Shown: one piece after another, positions 42,407 to 51,762 of the stretch
Layout: each line of letters starts with the position of its first letter
How positions within the stretch are numbered: the stretch's first letter is position 1
DNA from: Paracoccus marinaquae
GTDB taxonomy: Bacteria > Pseudomonadota > Alphaproteobacteria > Rhodobacterales > Rhodobacteraceae
Length of the DNA: 54,645 nucleotides
Direction of reading: 5' to 3'
NCBI RefSeq assembly: GCF_018860165.1
Contig: NZ_JAHKNG010000024.1
Coordinates: 1-54,645 of the forward strand
The notes under the pieces: model-generated
Told to the model about the DNA's origin: nothing
Seen by the model: only the letters and a program-made list of their open reading frames with translations
Database searches by the model: none
Translations under genes and position numbers: made by a program

Positions 42407-43354
42407 ATGAACAGCTACGAGATCGAAACCGTGGAATCCCGGTTCATCAGCAAGGGCGACCGCTGCGACGGCAGCCTGTGGCTGCCCAAGGGCGTCAGCA
42501 GGCCTCCGGTCATCGTCATGGCGCATGGTTTCGGCGCCATCCGCGATGTCGGCCTGCAGGCTTTCGCGGAAAGGTTTTCGGCCAGCGGCTACGCCGTCTA
42601 TGCCTTTGACTATCGCGGCTTTGGCCATAGTGAAGGTAAGCCGCGGCAATGGGTCAGCCCGCGCCGGCAATTGCAGGACTGGGCTGCGGCCATCGCGCAT
42701 GTCCGCGCCCTGCCGCAGGTCGATGGCGAGCGGTTGGTCCTCTGGGGGGTCTCGCTCTCGGGCGGGCATGTGCTGCAGACGGCGGCGCATGATCACGGCG
42801 TGGGCGCGGTGATCGCCCAGGTTCCGCATGTCAGCGGGCCGGCCAGCATCGCGCAGGTTCCGCCCTTGACGCTGCCACGCCTGTCGCTGGCCGGGATCCG
42901 CGACCTGATCGGCGGGGCCTTCGGCAAGCCGCATTATGCCGCGACCGTCGGCCGCCCGGGCGATGTCGCCGCGCTGAGCGCGCCGGGCGCATGGGAGGGT
43001 TATGTCGGCATGGTTCCCGAGGGCGCCCCGTGGGAGAACCGGGCCCGTGCCCGCGTCTTTCTTGAACTGCCGTTCTACAGTCCGATCCGTCATGTCCGCC
43101 GGATCAAGGCGCCGACACTGATCCTTGCCGGCAGCCGGGATACCATCGTTCCCGCCCGTTCGGCGCGGATCGCGGCGGAACGTATCCCCAATGGGCGCTT
43201 CGCCCTGCTGGATACCGATCATTTCGAACTCCACTCGGGCGAGGCGTTCGAGCGGAACATCTCCCTGCAACTGGCCTTCCTCGACGAGGTTCTGCCTGCA
43301 GCGAAGGCTGCGGCCTCGGACCACCAGACGGGCGGCAAGGAGGTCGCGGCCTGA
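42407..43354 (+). CDS. Alpha/beta hydrolase
   Basis: This 315-residue hydrolase has VMAHGFGAIRD (oxyanion region), the nucleophile in WGVSLSGG, the Asp in AGSRDTIVP and the His in LDTDHFELHSG. ATG 42407 follows AAGGAG. It resembles the cytosolic DUF-type esterases and peptidases that accompany flavin monooxygenases; LipR plays this part in the mymA operon. Likely role: cleavage of the ester or lactone made by the monooxygenase. It is followed by a strong terminator-like hairpin. Confidence 0.87.
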   Translation: MNSYEIETVESRFISKGDRCDGSLWLPKGVSRPPVIVMAHGFGAIRDVGLQAFAERFSASGYAVYAFDYRGFGHSEGKPRQWVSPRRQLQDWAAAIAHVRALPQVDGERLVLWGVSLSGGHVLQTAAHDHGVGAVIAQVPHVSGPASIAQVPPLTLPRLSLAGIRDLIGGAFGKPHYAATVGRPGDVAALSAPGAWEGYVGMVPEGAPWENRARARVFLELPFYSPIRHVRRIKAPTLILAGSRDTIVPARSARIAAERIPNGRFALLDTDHFELHSGEAFERNISLQLAFLDEVLPAAKAAASDHQTGGKEVAA

Positions 43355-43409
43355 GGGGCAGTCATACCCCCGTGGCGCGTCCATCGAAGTAGATGCACGA
43401 AACGGCCCT

Positions 43410-43437
43410 TGTGCGCCCGGGATCGCCCGGGCGCACA
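43410..43437 (+). terminator. Strong hairpin terminator after the hydrolase gene
   Basis: Perfect 12-bp arms TGTGCGCCCGGG and CCCGGGCGCACA surround the loop ATCG, 56 bases after the hydrolase stop. The following sequence is not a U run, as is common in GC-rich alphaproteobacteria. Confidence 0.7.
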
Positions 43438-43583
43438 CGTCATTATGCACGGTATTGGCGGGTCGGCGTGACTGTCGATCACTTCGGCGACGGACCGCCG
43501 CGCCTGGTCGGTGCGCCCGAAATCCTTGACCGGCAGGTGGGGTTGGCTGCCTCCGCTCAAGGCCATCGTCCTGACGCTCCTTC

Positions 43584-43635
43584 CGGCAAAATTATTGCCG
43601 TGATTGTGATGAGAAGTGATAGGATGTTACTCATC
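43584..43635 (+). promoter_or_regulatory. Inverted repeats upstream of the propeller gene
   Basis: CGGCAA-N5-TTGCCG is followed closely by GATGAG-N16-CTCATC. A TTGCCG/TAGGAT promoter would overlap both repeats. They could be operator sites; the regulator is unknown. Confidence 0.35.
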
Positions 43636-43714
43636 GCTTTCGCGCGTGGGCGCTTGATGCTGCCTGCCCTGGGAAGAGTGTGCGCTGTTGGGCGCACCTG
43701 TGGAGGATACCAGC

Positions 43715-45799
43715 ATGCGCCTGCCGTTACCCGCTGCCCTTCTTGCAGCCCTGACCCTTGGACAGGTCGCCTCGGCCGAGCAGATTGTCGGCAAGGTCAC
43801 TGGCGGTGGCGGTCCCGTTGCGAAATCATCGGTGGTGCTGTGGGTCGCGGGTGAGGCAGAGCCTGCAAAGCTGTCCGAAGCGACTACGGATCAAGACGGC
43901 GCCTTCCGCTTCGAATTTGATGCCGGGACGACGCATGGTGGCGTGCTCTACCTGACGGCCAGAGGCGGGGAAGCCAGGCTTGATGCGGTGCAGGCGGACA
44001 ATCCGGCGATCGGGCTGATGGCAGTGCTGGGCGCCACCGCCCCAACGGAGGTGACGATCAACGAGCTGACCACCGTGGCATCGGTCTGGGCGGGCGCGCA
44101 GTTTCTGCAGGGTGATGCCTTCAGCGGACATGCCCTCGGATTGCAGATTGCCGCCGGCAATGTGCCCAATCTGGTCGAGATCGCGACCGGGGGGCTGGGC
44201 CCCGTGATCCAGGACCCCCTGAACAGCACCCAGACCACCTCGATGGCCACGATGACCACGGTCGGAAACCTGCTGGCGGGGTGCATCACTCGCGTTCAGC
44301 CTGACGCCTGCGAAAGGCTGTTCGAGGCGTCCACGCCACCCGGAGGACCCGCCCCGTCCGACACCCTGACCGCGGCGCAGGCGATCGCGCTGCATCCCTG
44401 GAACAGGCCCGCGGATCTGTTCGCGGTGTTTGATCACCTCTATCCGGCCCCGCAGGGGCCCGGTTCCCGCAGCGCTCCGTTCCGGCCCTATCTTTCCTTC
44501 GCTCCGGGCAGCTGGACCATTGCGCTGCGCTATGCGGGCGGCGGCCTGAGCGGCCTTGGCGGCATTGCCATTGACGGGGATGGCGATGCCTGGGCGGCAA
44601 ACAACCAGATGGCGGGTTCGCAATCGACCATGTACGGCGGGATCGGCGGGACGCTTTCCGAACTCGCGGCGAATGGCCGGCCCCTTTCGCCGATGACCGC
44701 CGGCTATACCGGCGGCGGCGTGGATTTCCCCGGCTGGGGTCTGACGGTCGCGGGCGACGGCAAGGTCTGGGTGACAAGCATCGAGGGCAGGACGATCTCG
44801 GTCTTCGACCCGGCCGGACAGCCTCTGTCCCCGTCAACGGGCTACCATCTGGACGGGCAGCTTGGCGGCATGCAGGGCATCAACACGACGCCCGACGGCG
44901 ATGTCTGGGCACTGGATTCCAGCAAGAGCCAGATCGTCCACCTGCCGGATGGCGATCCGGCCAGGGCGCGCATCCTCTGCCGCACCGTCGACGACAAGCC
45001 GGTTGACGGCACCTGCCAGGTGAAGGGGCCGTTCCATGTCGCCTTTGACCTGCAGGGGCGGGTTCTGGTCTCCAACGCCAATTCCAACACGGTGACGCGC
45101 TTCCCGGCGGATGACCCCGGCAAGGCCGAAGAGCTGCAGGTCGGCTACAGCCCGCACGCCATTGCCATCGACAGCCAGGGCAATGCCTGGGTTGCAAATA
45201 CCCTGGGTGAGCCCGGCACCAAGGAGAAGCTGGAACTGCTTCGGACCAAGATCAGGAGCGAACTGGAAAGCAGGCTGGGTTCGGCCAGCGCCGGAGACGA
45301 GACGGTCGAAAAGTTCATCGCCCTCGTCCGCATCATCGAGGAATTCCCCGGGGGCAGTGTCAGCATGATACGTCCGGACGGCACGCAGGCGCCCGGCTCT
45401 CCCTTCAACGGTGGTGGAAGCGTCAGCGGCCCCTGGGGCATCACGGTCGATGGCAACGACCATGTCTGGGTCGCGAACGGATTTGGAAAGACGCTGACCG
45501 AACTCTGCGGCGTACGGATCGAGACCTGTCCCCCCGGCACGAAGACCGGCGACACGATCTCTCCGCCCGGGACGGGTTATGCCGGAAAGGGGATGCAGTT
45601 CCTCACCGGCGTCGCGGTGGATCCGGCCGGAAACGTCTGGGCGGCCAACAACATTGACCTGATGGATGAGGTCTGCCTGACGCAGACCCCGGACGAGACC
45701 GTCTCGACTCGCTGCGGCGGCAACGGCTTCGTGGTGTTCTTCGGTCTGGCGAAACCCGTCAGGACCCCGGTGGTCGGCAGTCAGGTGCAGGGCTGGTAA
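43715..45799 (+). CDS. Exported NHL/virginiamycin-B-lyase-like beta-propeller protein
   Basis: This 694-residue protein starts at ATG 43715 after GGAGG, with signal peptide RLPLPAALLAALTLGQVASA. Residues about 25-95 resemble a carboxypeptidase-regulatory Ig-like domain (IVGKVTGGGGPVAKSS). From about 285 onward repeats such as GIAIDGDGDAWAANN, GLTVAGDGKVWVTS, AIAIDSQGNAWVANT, GITVDGNDHVWVANG and GVAVDPAGNVWAANN form an NHL/Vgb-type propeller. No catalytic function is evident; Vgb lyase activity cannot be assumed. A charged helical insert (about 505-545) breaks two blades. It probably binds a surface or periplasmic ligand. Confidence 0.75.
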   Translation: MRLPLPAALLAALTLGQVASAEQIVGKVTGGGGPVAKSSVVLWVAGEAEPAKLSEATTDQDGAFRFEFDAGTTHGGVLYLTARGGEARLDAVQADNPAIGLMAVLGATAPTEVTINELTTVASVWAGAQFLQGDAFSGHALGLQIAAGNVPNLVEIATGGLGPVIQDPLNSTQTTSMATMTTVGNLLAGCITRVQPDACERLFEASTPPGGPAPSDTLTAAQAIALHPWNRPADLFAVFDHLYPAPQGPGSRSAPFRPYLSFAPGSWTIALRYAGGGLSGLGGIAIDGDGDAWAANNQMAGSQSTMYGGIGGTLSELAANGRPLSPMTAGYTGGGVDFPGWGLTVAGDGKVWVTSIEGRTISVFDPAGQPLSPSTGYHLDGQLGGMQGINTTPDGDVWALDSSKSQIVHLPDGDPARARILCRTVDDKPVDGTCQVKGPFHVAFDLQGRVLVSNANSNTVTRFPADDPGKAEELQVGYSPHAIAIDSQGNAWVANTLGEPGTKEKLELLRTKIRSELESRLGSASAGDETVEKFIALVRIIEEFPGGSVSMIRPDGTQAPGSPFNGGGSVSGPWGITVDGNDHVWVANGFGKTLTELCGVRIETCPPGTKTGDTISPPGTGYAGKGMQFLTGVAVDPAGNVWAANNIDLMDEVCLTQTPDETVSTRCGGNGFVVFFGLAKPVRTPVVGSQVQGW

Positions 45800-45821
45800 G
45801 CGGCAGTCGGGCGCCGCAAGG

Positions 45822-46784
45822 TCAGCCCAGTTCATGCCAGGTGCTGGCGGCGCCATCGCGCAGCCGCTCGACCACCGCGCCGCGCAGGCGTTGGGCCAGC
45901 GGCGACAGAGGACGCCGATGCAGGCTCAGCAGGTAATAGGGCGGCACCCGGATGTCGCGGGCCATGCGAAGCGTTGCGAAGCCGGCACTGACCGGTGGTT
46001 GCTTCAACAGTTGCGCAACCTCGTCCGAAAGCGGCGCGACCGCATCGGTATGCGCCAGATAGGCGATGGTCAGCAGCAGCGAGGGGCTGTTGACGATGTT
46101 TTGCGGCTCGGCCAGCCCGACGGCGGCGAAGGCGCCCAGCGTGGCCTCGCGGATCGGGGCGCCGCGCTGTTGCATGATCCACTCGTATTCCCACATCTCG
46201 GTCAGCGTGACCGAATGGGCGCGCGCCATCGGGTGGCTGGCGCGGACCAGGAAGCTGACCTTCTCGTCCTGCATCGGCAGGATGTCGAGGTCGCGGCTTT
46301 CGAATTCCGGCAGGATGCGGGCCAGCACGAAATCCATCTCGCCCGCCGCAAGATGGCCCAGAAGCTCGCGCGAGGGCATCACATCGACGGTGATATCGGC
46401 CTCGGGTGATTGTTGCTTGATCCTGCGGATGGCCGAGACCAGATAGCCGACCGCCGGGCCCGTGACCGCGCCGATCCGCACCGATCCGGCGAAACCGCCG
46501 CGCAGCGCGGTCACGTCCGAGGCCATGCTGAACATCTCGCGCAGGATCACCCGCGCGCGACGCAGGACGTTGCGCCCGATCTCGGTCGGTTCCATGCCCT
46601 TCGGCTGGCGCAGGAACAGCGGCGCGCCGACCTGACGCTCGGTCTCGGCCAACATCCGCGAGGCGGCGGGCTGGGTCATCGCGCAGGCCTGCGCGGCAAT
46701 CTGCAGCTGGCCGTGTTCACCGATGGCATGGATCAGCCGCAGCTGCGCGGGCTTCAGCATCAGGCGGGCGGGAGTATTCGGCAT
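45822..46784 (-). CDS. LysR-family transcriptional regulator of the sugar operon
   Basis: This 320-residue regulator has an N-terminal winged helix-turn-helix (QAACAMTQPAASRMLAETER) and a LysR effector domain (VRIGAVTGPAVGYLV). It is divergent from chvE across 136 bases and resembles the GguR-type regulators that control sugar-acid and arabinose/galactose genes in alphaproteobacteria. Effector candidates are pathway intermediates such as the 2-keto-3-deoxy acid. The start at 46784 has a weak ribosome site; an ATG 24 bases later is possible. Confidence 0.88.
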   Translation of the reverse strand: MPNTPARLMLKPAQLRLIHAIGEHGQLQIAAQACAMTQPAASRMLAETERQVGAPLFLRQPKGMEPTEIGRNVLRRARVILREMFSMASDVTALRGGFAGSVRIGAVTGPAVGYLVSAIRRIKQQSPEADITVDVMPSRELLGHLAAGEMDFVLARILPEFESRDLDILPMQDEKVSFLVRASHPMARAHSVTLTEMWEYEWIMQQRGAPIREATLGAFAAVGLAEPQNIVNSPSLLLTIAYLAHTDAVAPLSDEVAQLLKQPPVSAGFATLRMARDIRVPPYYLLSLHRRPLSPLAQRLRGAVVERLRDGAASTWHELG

Positions 46785-46796
46785 ATCTATTCCGGT

Positions 46797-46836
46797 ATGC
46801 AGATTATGACAGATCTCATTTTACCATCATGCAGAT
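46797..46836. promoter_or_regulatory. Direct repeats in the LysR/chvE divergent promoter
   Basis: ATGCAGAT occurs at 46797-46804 and 46829-46836, 32 bp apart (about three helical turns), and flanks the palindrome AGATCT. A weak TTTACC-18-TAGGGT promoter toward chvE overlaps the second copy. This is the expected place for the LysR operator. Confidence 0.45.
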
Positions 46837-46920
46837 GACTTGCTAGGGTTTTGCTGCGGCCCCTTGCCGGGCGGCGACAGAAGAATACGGCGGCGATGTG
46901 CCGTCACAGGGAGGAACAGC

Positions 46921-47976
46921 ATGAAAATCAGAACCGCCGCGGTCGCGCTGGCGATCGGAGCATCGTGGCTTGCTGCCGGTGCGATGGCCGAAACCGTGGG
47001 TATCTCGATGCCGACGAAATCCTCGGCGCGCTGGATCGACGACGGCAACAACATGGTCAAGCAGTTTCAGGAAGCGGGCTACGAGACCGACCTGCAATAT
47101 GCCGAGGATGACATCCCGAACCAGCTGGCCCAGGTCGAGAACATGATCACCAAGGGCGTCGACGTTCTGGTGATCGCAGCCATCGACGGCACCACGCTGT
47201 CGAACGCGCTGGCCAATGCCGCGGCCTCGGACATCAAGGTGATTGCCTATGACCGGCTGATCCGCGACACGCCGGATGTCAGCTATTACGCCACCTTCGA
47301 CAACTTCAAGGTCGGCGTCACGCAGGCCAGTTCGCTGGTCGCCGGGCTGAAGGAACGCTTCCCCGACCAGAAGCCGTGGAATGTCGAACTGTTCGGTGGC
47401 AGCCCCGACGACAACAACGCCTATTTCTTCTATGACGGCGCCATGTCGGTAATCCAGCCGCTGATCGATTCCGGTGATATCCAGATCGTCTCGGGCCAGA
47501 TGGGCATGGACACGGTTGGCACCCTGCGTTGGGACGGCGCCGTGGCGCAGGCGCGGATGGATAACCTTCTGTCGGCGAATTACACCGACAAGCAGGTCCA
47601 TGGCGTGCTGGCCCCCTATGACGGGCTGTCGATCGGCATCCTGTCCTCGCTGAAGGGCGTGGGCTACGGCTCGGGCGACATGGCGATGCCGATCGTCACC
47701 GGCCAGGACGCCGAGGTGCAGTCGGTCAAGTCGATCCTCGCGGGCGAGCAGTATTCGACCGTGTTCAAGGACACTCGCGAACTGGCCCGCGTCACCGTCG
47801 GCATGGTCGATGCCATGCTGAAAGGCGGTGAGCCCGAGATCAACAATACCGAAACCTATGACAACGGCGTCAAGGTCGTGCCCTCCTACCTGCTGGAGCC
47901 GGTGGGCGTCGATGCCTCGAACTGGGAGAAGATCCTGATCGGCTCGGGTTACTACACCGCCGAGCAGGTCCAGTAA
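46921..47976 (+). CDS. chvE: Multiple-monosaccharide ABC transporter, periplasmic binding protein
   Basis: This 351-residue protein has a signal peptide ([19 protein letters not shown]). It belongs to the ChvE/MmsB-type sugar-binding family: [20 protein letters not shown], then [20 protein letters not shown] and [21 protein letters not shown]. It binds L-arabinose, D-galactose, D-xylose and related sugars in the periplasm. ATG 46921 follows GGAGG. It is first in the gguAB operon and is followed by a strong hairpin, fitting its need for higher expression than the membrane parts. Confidence 0.93.
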   Translation: MKIRTAAVALAIGASWLAAGAMAETVGISMPTKSSARWIDDGNNMVKQFQEAGYETDLQYAEDDIPNQLAQVENMITKGVDVLVIAAIDGTTLSNALANAAASDIKVIAYDRLIRDTPDVSYYATFDNFKVGVTQASSLVAGLKERFPDQKPWNVELFGGSPDDNNAYFFYDGAMSVIQPLIDSGDIQIVSGQMGMDTVGTLRWDGAVAQARMDNLLSANYTDKQVHGVLAPYDGLSIGILSSLKGVGYGSGDMAMPIVTGQDAEVQSVKSILAGEQYSTVFKDTRELARVTVGMVDAMLKGGEPEINNTETYDNGVKVVPSYLLEPVGVDASNWEKILIGSGYYTAEQVQ

Positions 47977-47987
47977 GCGCGCAAACC

Positions 47988-48011
47988 GGGCCGCCCCGCG
48001 CGGGGCGGCCC
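47988..48011 (+). terminator. Perfect 24-bp palindrome between chvE and gguA
   Basis: GGGCCGCCCC-GCGC-GGGGCGGCCC lies 11 bases after the chvE stop, with further pairing possible between AAACC before it and the GTTT after it. Such intra-operon hairpins usually protect the binding-protein mRNA and reduce read-through to the transporter genes. Confidence 0.7.
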
Positions 48012-48030
48012 CCGTTTCGGAGATGCCGCC

Positions 48031-49551
48031 ATGACCGCGCTTCTGGAAATGCGCAATATCACCAAGACATTCCCGGGCGTGAAGGCGCTGGACAATGTCA
48101 GCCTGTCGGTCCGCGAGGGCGAGATCCACGCCATCTGCGGCGAGAACGGGGCCGGAAAATCCACGCTGATGAAGGTGCTGTCCGGCGTCTATCCGACGGG
48201 CAGCTATGACGGCGAGATCCATTACGACGGCGGCACCGCCGCATTCCGCGGCATCCGCGACAGCGAGGATCGCGGCATCATCATCATCCATCAGGAACTG
48301 GCCCTCGTGCCGCTTCTGTCCATCGCCGAGAATATCTTTCTGGGCAATGAATGCGCCAAGGGCGGCGTCATCGACTGGCCCGAGACCTTCCGCCTGACCG
48401 AAGGGCTGCTGGCCAAGGTCGGGCTGCGCGAGGCGCCGGGCACCAAGGTGGACAGTCTGGGCGTGGGCAAGCAGCAGCTTGTGGAAATCGCCAAGGCTTT
48501 GTCGAAGAATGTGCGCCTGCTGATCCTGGATGAACCGACCGCCGCGCTGTCGGAATCCGACAGCCAGGCGCTGCTGGAGCTGCTGCTGGAACTGAAGGCG
48601 CAGGGCGTCACCTCGATCATCATCAGTCACAAGCTGAACGAGGTCCGCCGCGTCGCCGACAGCGTGACCGTGATCCGCGACGGCGCGACCATCTCGACCA
48701 TCGACGCGCGCGGCGGCGATCTGACCGAGGACCGGATCGTGCGCGACATGGTCGGCCGCGACATGGCGCATCGCTATCCCGAACGGGAAAGGCGGGCGGG
48801 CGAGACGATGTTCGAGTTGAAGAACTGGAATGTCTGGCATCCCGAACATGCCGACCGGCAGGTGATCGAAGACCTGTCCATGAATGTCCGCGCCGGCGAG
48901 GTGGTGGGCATCGCGGGTCTGATGGGCTCGGGCCGGACCGAACTGGCGATGAGCGTCTTTGGCCGCTCATACGGGCGCAAAATTTCGGGTCAGGTGCTGC
49001 TGCGGGGGCAGAGGGCCGATGTCTCGACCGTGGACCGCGCGATCGGGGCGGGGCTGGCCTATGTCACCGAGGACCGCAAGACGCTGGGCCTGATCCTCGA
49101 GGAAACCATCCGCCGCAACACGGTTCTGGCCAATCTTGGCGCGGTCGCGCGGCGCGGTGTCGTCGATGAAAGCCGCGAGACCGAGGTGGCCGAGGACTAT
49201 CGCCGCACGCTGCGGATCCGCACGCCGTCGGTATTCCAGAAGGTGATGAACCTGTCGGGCGGCAATCAGCAGAAGGTGGTGCTGGCCAAATGGCTGTTCA
49301 CCGAACCCGATGTCCTGATCCTCGATGAGCCGACACGCGGCATCGACGTCGGCGCGAAATACGAAATCTACAGCATCATCAACGAACTCAGCGCGGCCGG
49401 AAAGGCCGTCATCATGATCTCGTCCGAGATGCCGGAGCTGCTGGGCATGTGCGACCGGATCTATGTGATGAACGAGGGCAGCTTTGTCGGCGAACTGACG
49501 GCCGACGAGGCCAGCCAGGAGGCCATCATGTCGCTGATCGTCAGGGAATAG
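48031..49551 (+). CDS. gguA: Multiple-monosaccharide ABC transporter, ATP-binding protein
   Basis: This 506-residue double ABC ATPase of the sugar importer family has a first Walker [10 protein letters not shown] (about 38), a signature-like [15 protein letters not shown] and Walker [12 protein letters not shown]. The second half has [27 protein letters not shown] and [19 protein letters not shown]. It energises uptake of arabinose/galactose-type sugars with ChvE and the permease GguB. It ends 10 bases before gguB. Confidence 0.94.
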   Translation: MTALLEMRNITKTFPGVKALDNVSLSVREGEIHAICGENGAGKSTLMKVLSGVYPTGSYDGEIHYDGGTAAFRGIRDSEDRGIIIIHQELALVPLLSIAENIFLGNECAKGGVIDWPETFRLTEGLLAKVGLREAPGTKVDSLGVGKQQLVEIAKALSKNVRLLILDEPTAALSESDSQALLELLLELKAQGVTSIIISHKLNEVRRVADSVTVIRDGATISTIDARGGDLTEDRIVRDMVGRDMAHRYPERERRAGETMFELKNWNVWHPEHADRQVIEDLSMNVRAGEVVGIAGLMGSGRTELAMSVFGRSYGRKISGQVLLRGQRADVSTVDRAIGAGLAYVTEDRKTLGLILEETIRRNTVLANLGAVARRGVVDESRETEVAEDYRRTLRIRTPSVFQKVMNLSGGNQQKVVLAKWLFTEPDVLILDEPTRGIDVGAKYEIYSIINELSAAGKAVIMISSEMPELLGMCDRIYVMNEGSFVGELTADEASQEAIMSLIVRE

Positions 49552-49561
49552 GGGGAAGGTC

Positions 49562-50752
49562 ATGGAACAGACCGAGCAGGCCAGCACCGGTATCGGCATC
49601 GGAGCCTATATCGCCAAGCATATCCGCGAATACGGGCTCTTGTTCGCGCTGATCGCGATCATGCTGTTCTTCCAGATCGTCACTGGCGGCGTGCTGCTGC
49701 GACCGGTGAACATCACCAACCTGTTCCTGCAGAACAGCTATATCATCATCATGGCTCTGGGCATGCTGATGGTGATCGTGGCGGGCCATATCGACCTGTC
49801 GGTCGGATCCGTCATGGGCTTTGTCGGCGCGCTGGCGGCGGTGATGATCGTCCGCTGGGACCTGCCGGTCTTTGTCGCGATGATCGCCTGTCTGGCCTGT
49901 GGCGCCGCCATCGGTGCGGCGCAGGGCTATTTCGTCGCCTATTGGAAGATCCCGTCCTTCATCGTCACGCTGGCGGGGATGCTGGTCTTCCGGGGCCTGT
50001 CGTTGTGGCTGCTGGCCGGGCAGTCGGTCGGGCCGTTTCCGCCCAGCTTCCAGTCGCTGGCCAATGGCTTCATCCCCGACCTGTTCGGCGTCGGCAAGCC
50101 GAATGTGCTGGCGCTGGCGGTGGGTGTGGTCACGGTTCTGATCCTTTTGTGGCTGGGTCTGCGGACCCGCGCCCGAAACGCCCGCTACGGGATCGAGGAT
50201 GAACCCTTCGGCCTGTTCGTGCTGCGCAATGCGATCGTCGCCGCGGCCCTGCTGTTCGTGACCTGGAAACTGGCATGGTTCCGCGGCCTGCCGAACGTGA
50301 TGCTGTCGATGGTGATCCTGACCGTGGTCTATGTGTTCATCACCGAACGCACCACGCTGGGCCGCAGGGTCTATGCCGTGGGCGGGAATGCCAAGGCCGC
50401 GAAACTGTCGGGCATCCGCACCGAGCGGCTGACCTTCCTGACCTTCGTCAACATGGGCTTTCTGGCCGCGCTCGGCGGGCTGGTCTATGCCGCGCGGCTG
50501 AACACGGCGACGCCCAAGGCCGGTTTCGCGGTGGAGCTGGACGTGATCGCTGCCGTCTTCATCGGCGGGGCGTCCATGGCCGGGGGATCGGGCAAGATCG
50601 TGGGCGCGGTGGTCGGCGCCTTTATCATGGGGGTGATGAACAACGGCATGTCGATCCTTGGCATCGGCATCGACTATCAGCAGGTCATCAAGGGTCTGGT
50701 GCTGCTGGCCGCCGTGTTCTTCGACGTCTACAACAAGAACAAGGAAGCCTGA
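49562..50752 (+). CDS. gguB: Multiple-monosaccharide ABC transporter, permease
   Basis: This 396-residue inner-membrane permease of the RbsC/XylH class has about ten hydrophobic segments. VAGHIDLSVGSVMGFVGALAA and a C-terminal GASMAGGSGKIVGAVVGAFIMGVMNNGMS are the typical family motifs. It is located three bases before the GguC/AraD1 gene and is co-transcribed with the binding protein and ATPase. Confidence 0.94.
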   Translation: MEQTEQASTGIGIGAYIAKHIREYGLLFALIAIMLFFQIVTGGVLLRPVNITNLFLQNSYIIIMALGMLMVIVAGHIDLSVGSVMGFVGALAAVMIVRWDLPVFVAMIACLACGAAIGAAQGYFVAYWKIPSFIVTLAGMLVFRGLSLWLLAGQSVGPFPPSFQSLANGFIPDLFGVGKPNVLALAVGVVTVLILLWLGLRTRARNARYGIEDEPFGLFVLRNAIVAAALLFVTWKLAWFRGLPNVMLSMVILTVVYVFITERTTLGRRVYAVGGNAKAAKLSGIRTERLTFLTFVNMGFLAALGGLVYAARLNTATPKAGFAVELDVIAAVFIGGASMAGGSGKIVGAVVGAFIMGVMNNGMSILGIGIDYQQVIKGLVLLAAVFFDVYNKNKEA

Positions 50753-50755
50753 GCC

Positions 50756-51754
50756 ATGTTTCTGTCGCAACTGACGCTTTCCGGCGGCGACCGGGCAGTC
50801 GCCGCACGTCCGGATGAGGATGGCGCCGCCCATCTGGTCCCCGGCGCCCAAAGCACCCGCGATCTGGCCCTGGCGGCCATCGCCGCGGGCCGCAGCCTGG
50901 CCGACGAGGTCGAGGCGCGGGGGCAGGGCCGGGCGGTCGATCTGGCCGCGGCGCTTGCCGAAGGCCGCCTGCTCTTGCCGCTGGATCACCCGGATCCCGC
51001 GCATCTGCACCTGACCGGCACCGGGCTGACGCATCTGGGCTCGGCCGCGACGCGGGACGCGATGCACCAGAAGGAACAGGCGCGCGAGGATCTGACCGAC
51101 TCGATGAAGATGTTCCGCATGGGGCTGGAGGGCGGCAAGCCCGGCGCGGGCCAGATCGGCGCCCAGCCGGAATGGTTCTACAAGGGCAATGGCCATGCCG
51201 CCGTGGCGCCGGGTGCCGCCCTGACCAGCCCGGGCTTCGCGCTGGACGCGGGTGAAGAGCCCGAGATCGCGGGCCTCTACGTCATCGGCCCCGACGGCAC
51301 CCCCTTCCGGCTGGGTTTTGCGCTGGCCAACGAGTTTTCCGACCATGTGACCGAGCGCGGCAATTACCTGTGGCTGGCCCATTCCAAGCTGCGCCCGGCC
51401 AGTTTCGGCCCCGAGATGCTGCTGGGCGATCTGCCCGGCCATGTCGAGGGCGCCAGCCGGGTGATCCGCGATGGCCGGGTGATCTGGGAAAAGCCGTTCC
51501 TGTCGGGCGAGGCCAACATGTCCCACAGCCTCGGCAATCTGGAACATCACCATTTCAAATATGACCTGTTCCGCCAGCCGGGCGACGTGCATGTGCATTT
51601 CTTCGGCACCGCCACCCTGTCTTTCGCCGATGGCATCGCCACCCGTCCCGGCGACGAATTCGAGATCGCCTGCGACGCCTTCGGCCTGCCGCTGCGCAAT
51701 CTGCTGACCCAACAACCCAATGACGCGGCCCCGGTCGCCGTCGCAGCCCTCTGA
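50756..51754 (+). CDS. gguC: AraD1/GguC family protein (FAH-type 2-keto-3-deoxy-L-arabonate dehydratase)
   Basis: This 332-residue protein of the fumarylacetoacetate-hydrolase superfamily has GTGLTHLGSA, then KMFRMGLEGGKPGAGQIG, the metal-site region EPEIAGLYVIGPDG and GFALANEFSDHV. AraD1 members are assigned to dehydration of 2-keto-3-deoxy-L-arabonate to 2,5-dioxopentanoate in the non-phosphorylating arabinose pathway. Position between the importer and the arabonate dehydratase supports this. It begins three bases after gguB. Confidence 0.87.
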   Translation: MFLSQLTLSGGDRAVAARPDEDGAAHLVPGAQSTRDLALAAIAAGRSLADEVEARGQGRAVDLAAALAEGRLLLPLDHPDPAHLHLTGTGLTHLGSAATRDAMHQKEQAREDLTDSMKMFRMGLEGGKPGAGQIGAQPEWFYKGNGHAAVAPGAALTSPGFALDAGEEPEIAGLYVIGPDGTPFRLGFALANEFSDHVTERGNYLWLAHSKLRPASFGPEMLLGDLPGHVEGASRVIRDGRVIWEKPFLSGEANMSHSLGNLEHHHFKYDLFRQPGDVHVHFFGTATLSFADGIATRPGDEFEIACDAFGLPLRNLLTQQPNDAAPVAVAAL

Positions 51755-51762
51755 GGTTCGCC

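Larger units (their letters stand above)
43355..43714. other. Intergenic region with terminator and possible promoter
   Basis: No gene is seen in 360 bases. The left part holds the hairpin at 43410-43437. The right part is less GC-rich and holds inverted repeats CGGCAA/TTGCCG (43584-43600) and GATGAG/CTCATC (43608-43635), plus a possible TTGCCG-N18/19-ATAGGAT promoter for the propeller gene. Short frames here have no coding features. Confidence 0.5.

Noticed and set aside
49541..51715. 724-codon reverse open frame rich in His, Gln and Asp
   Set aside because: Antisense to gguB and gguC; low-complexity residue bias is typical of such shadows.
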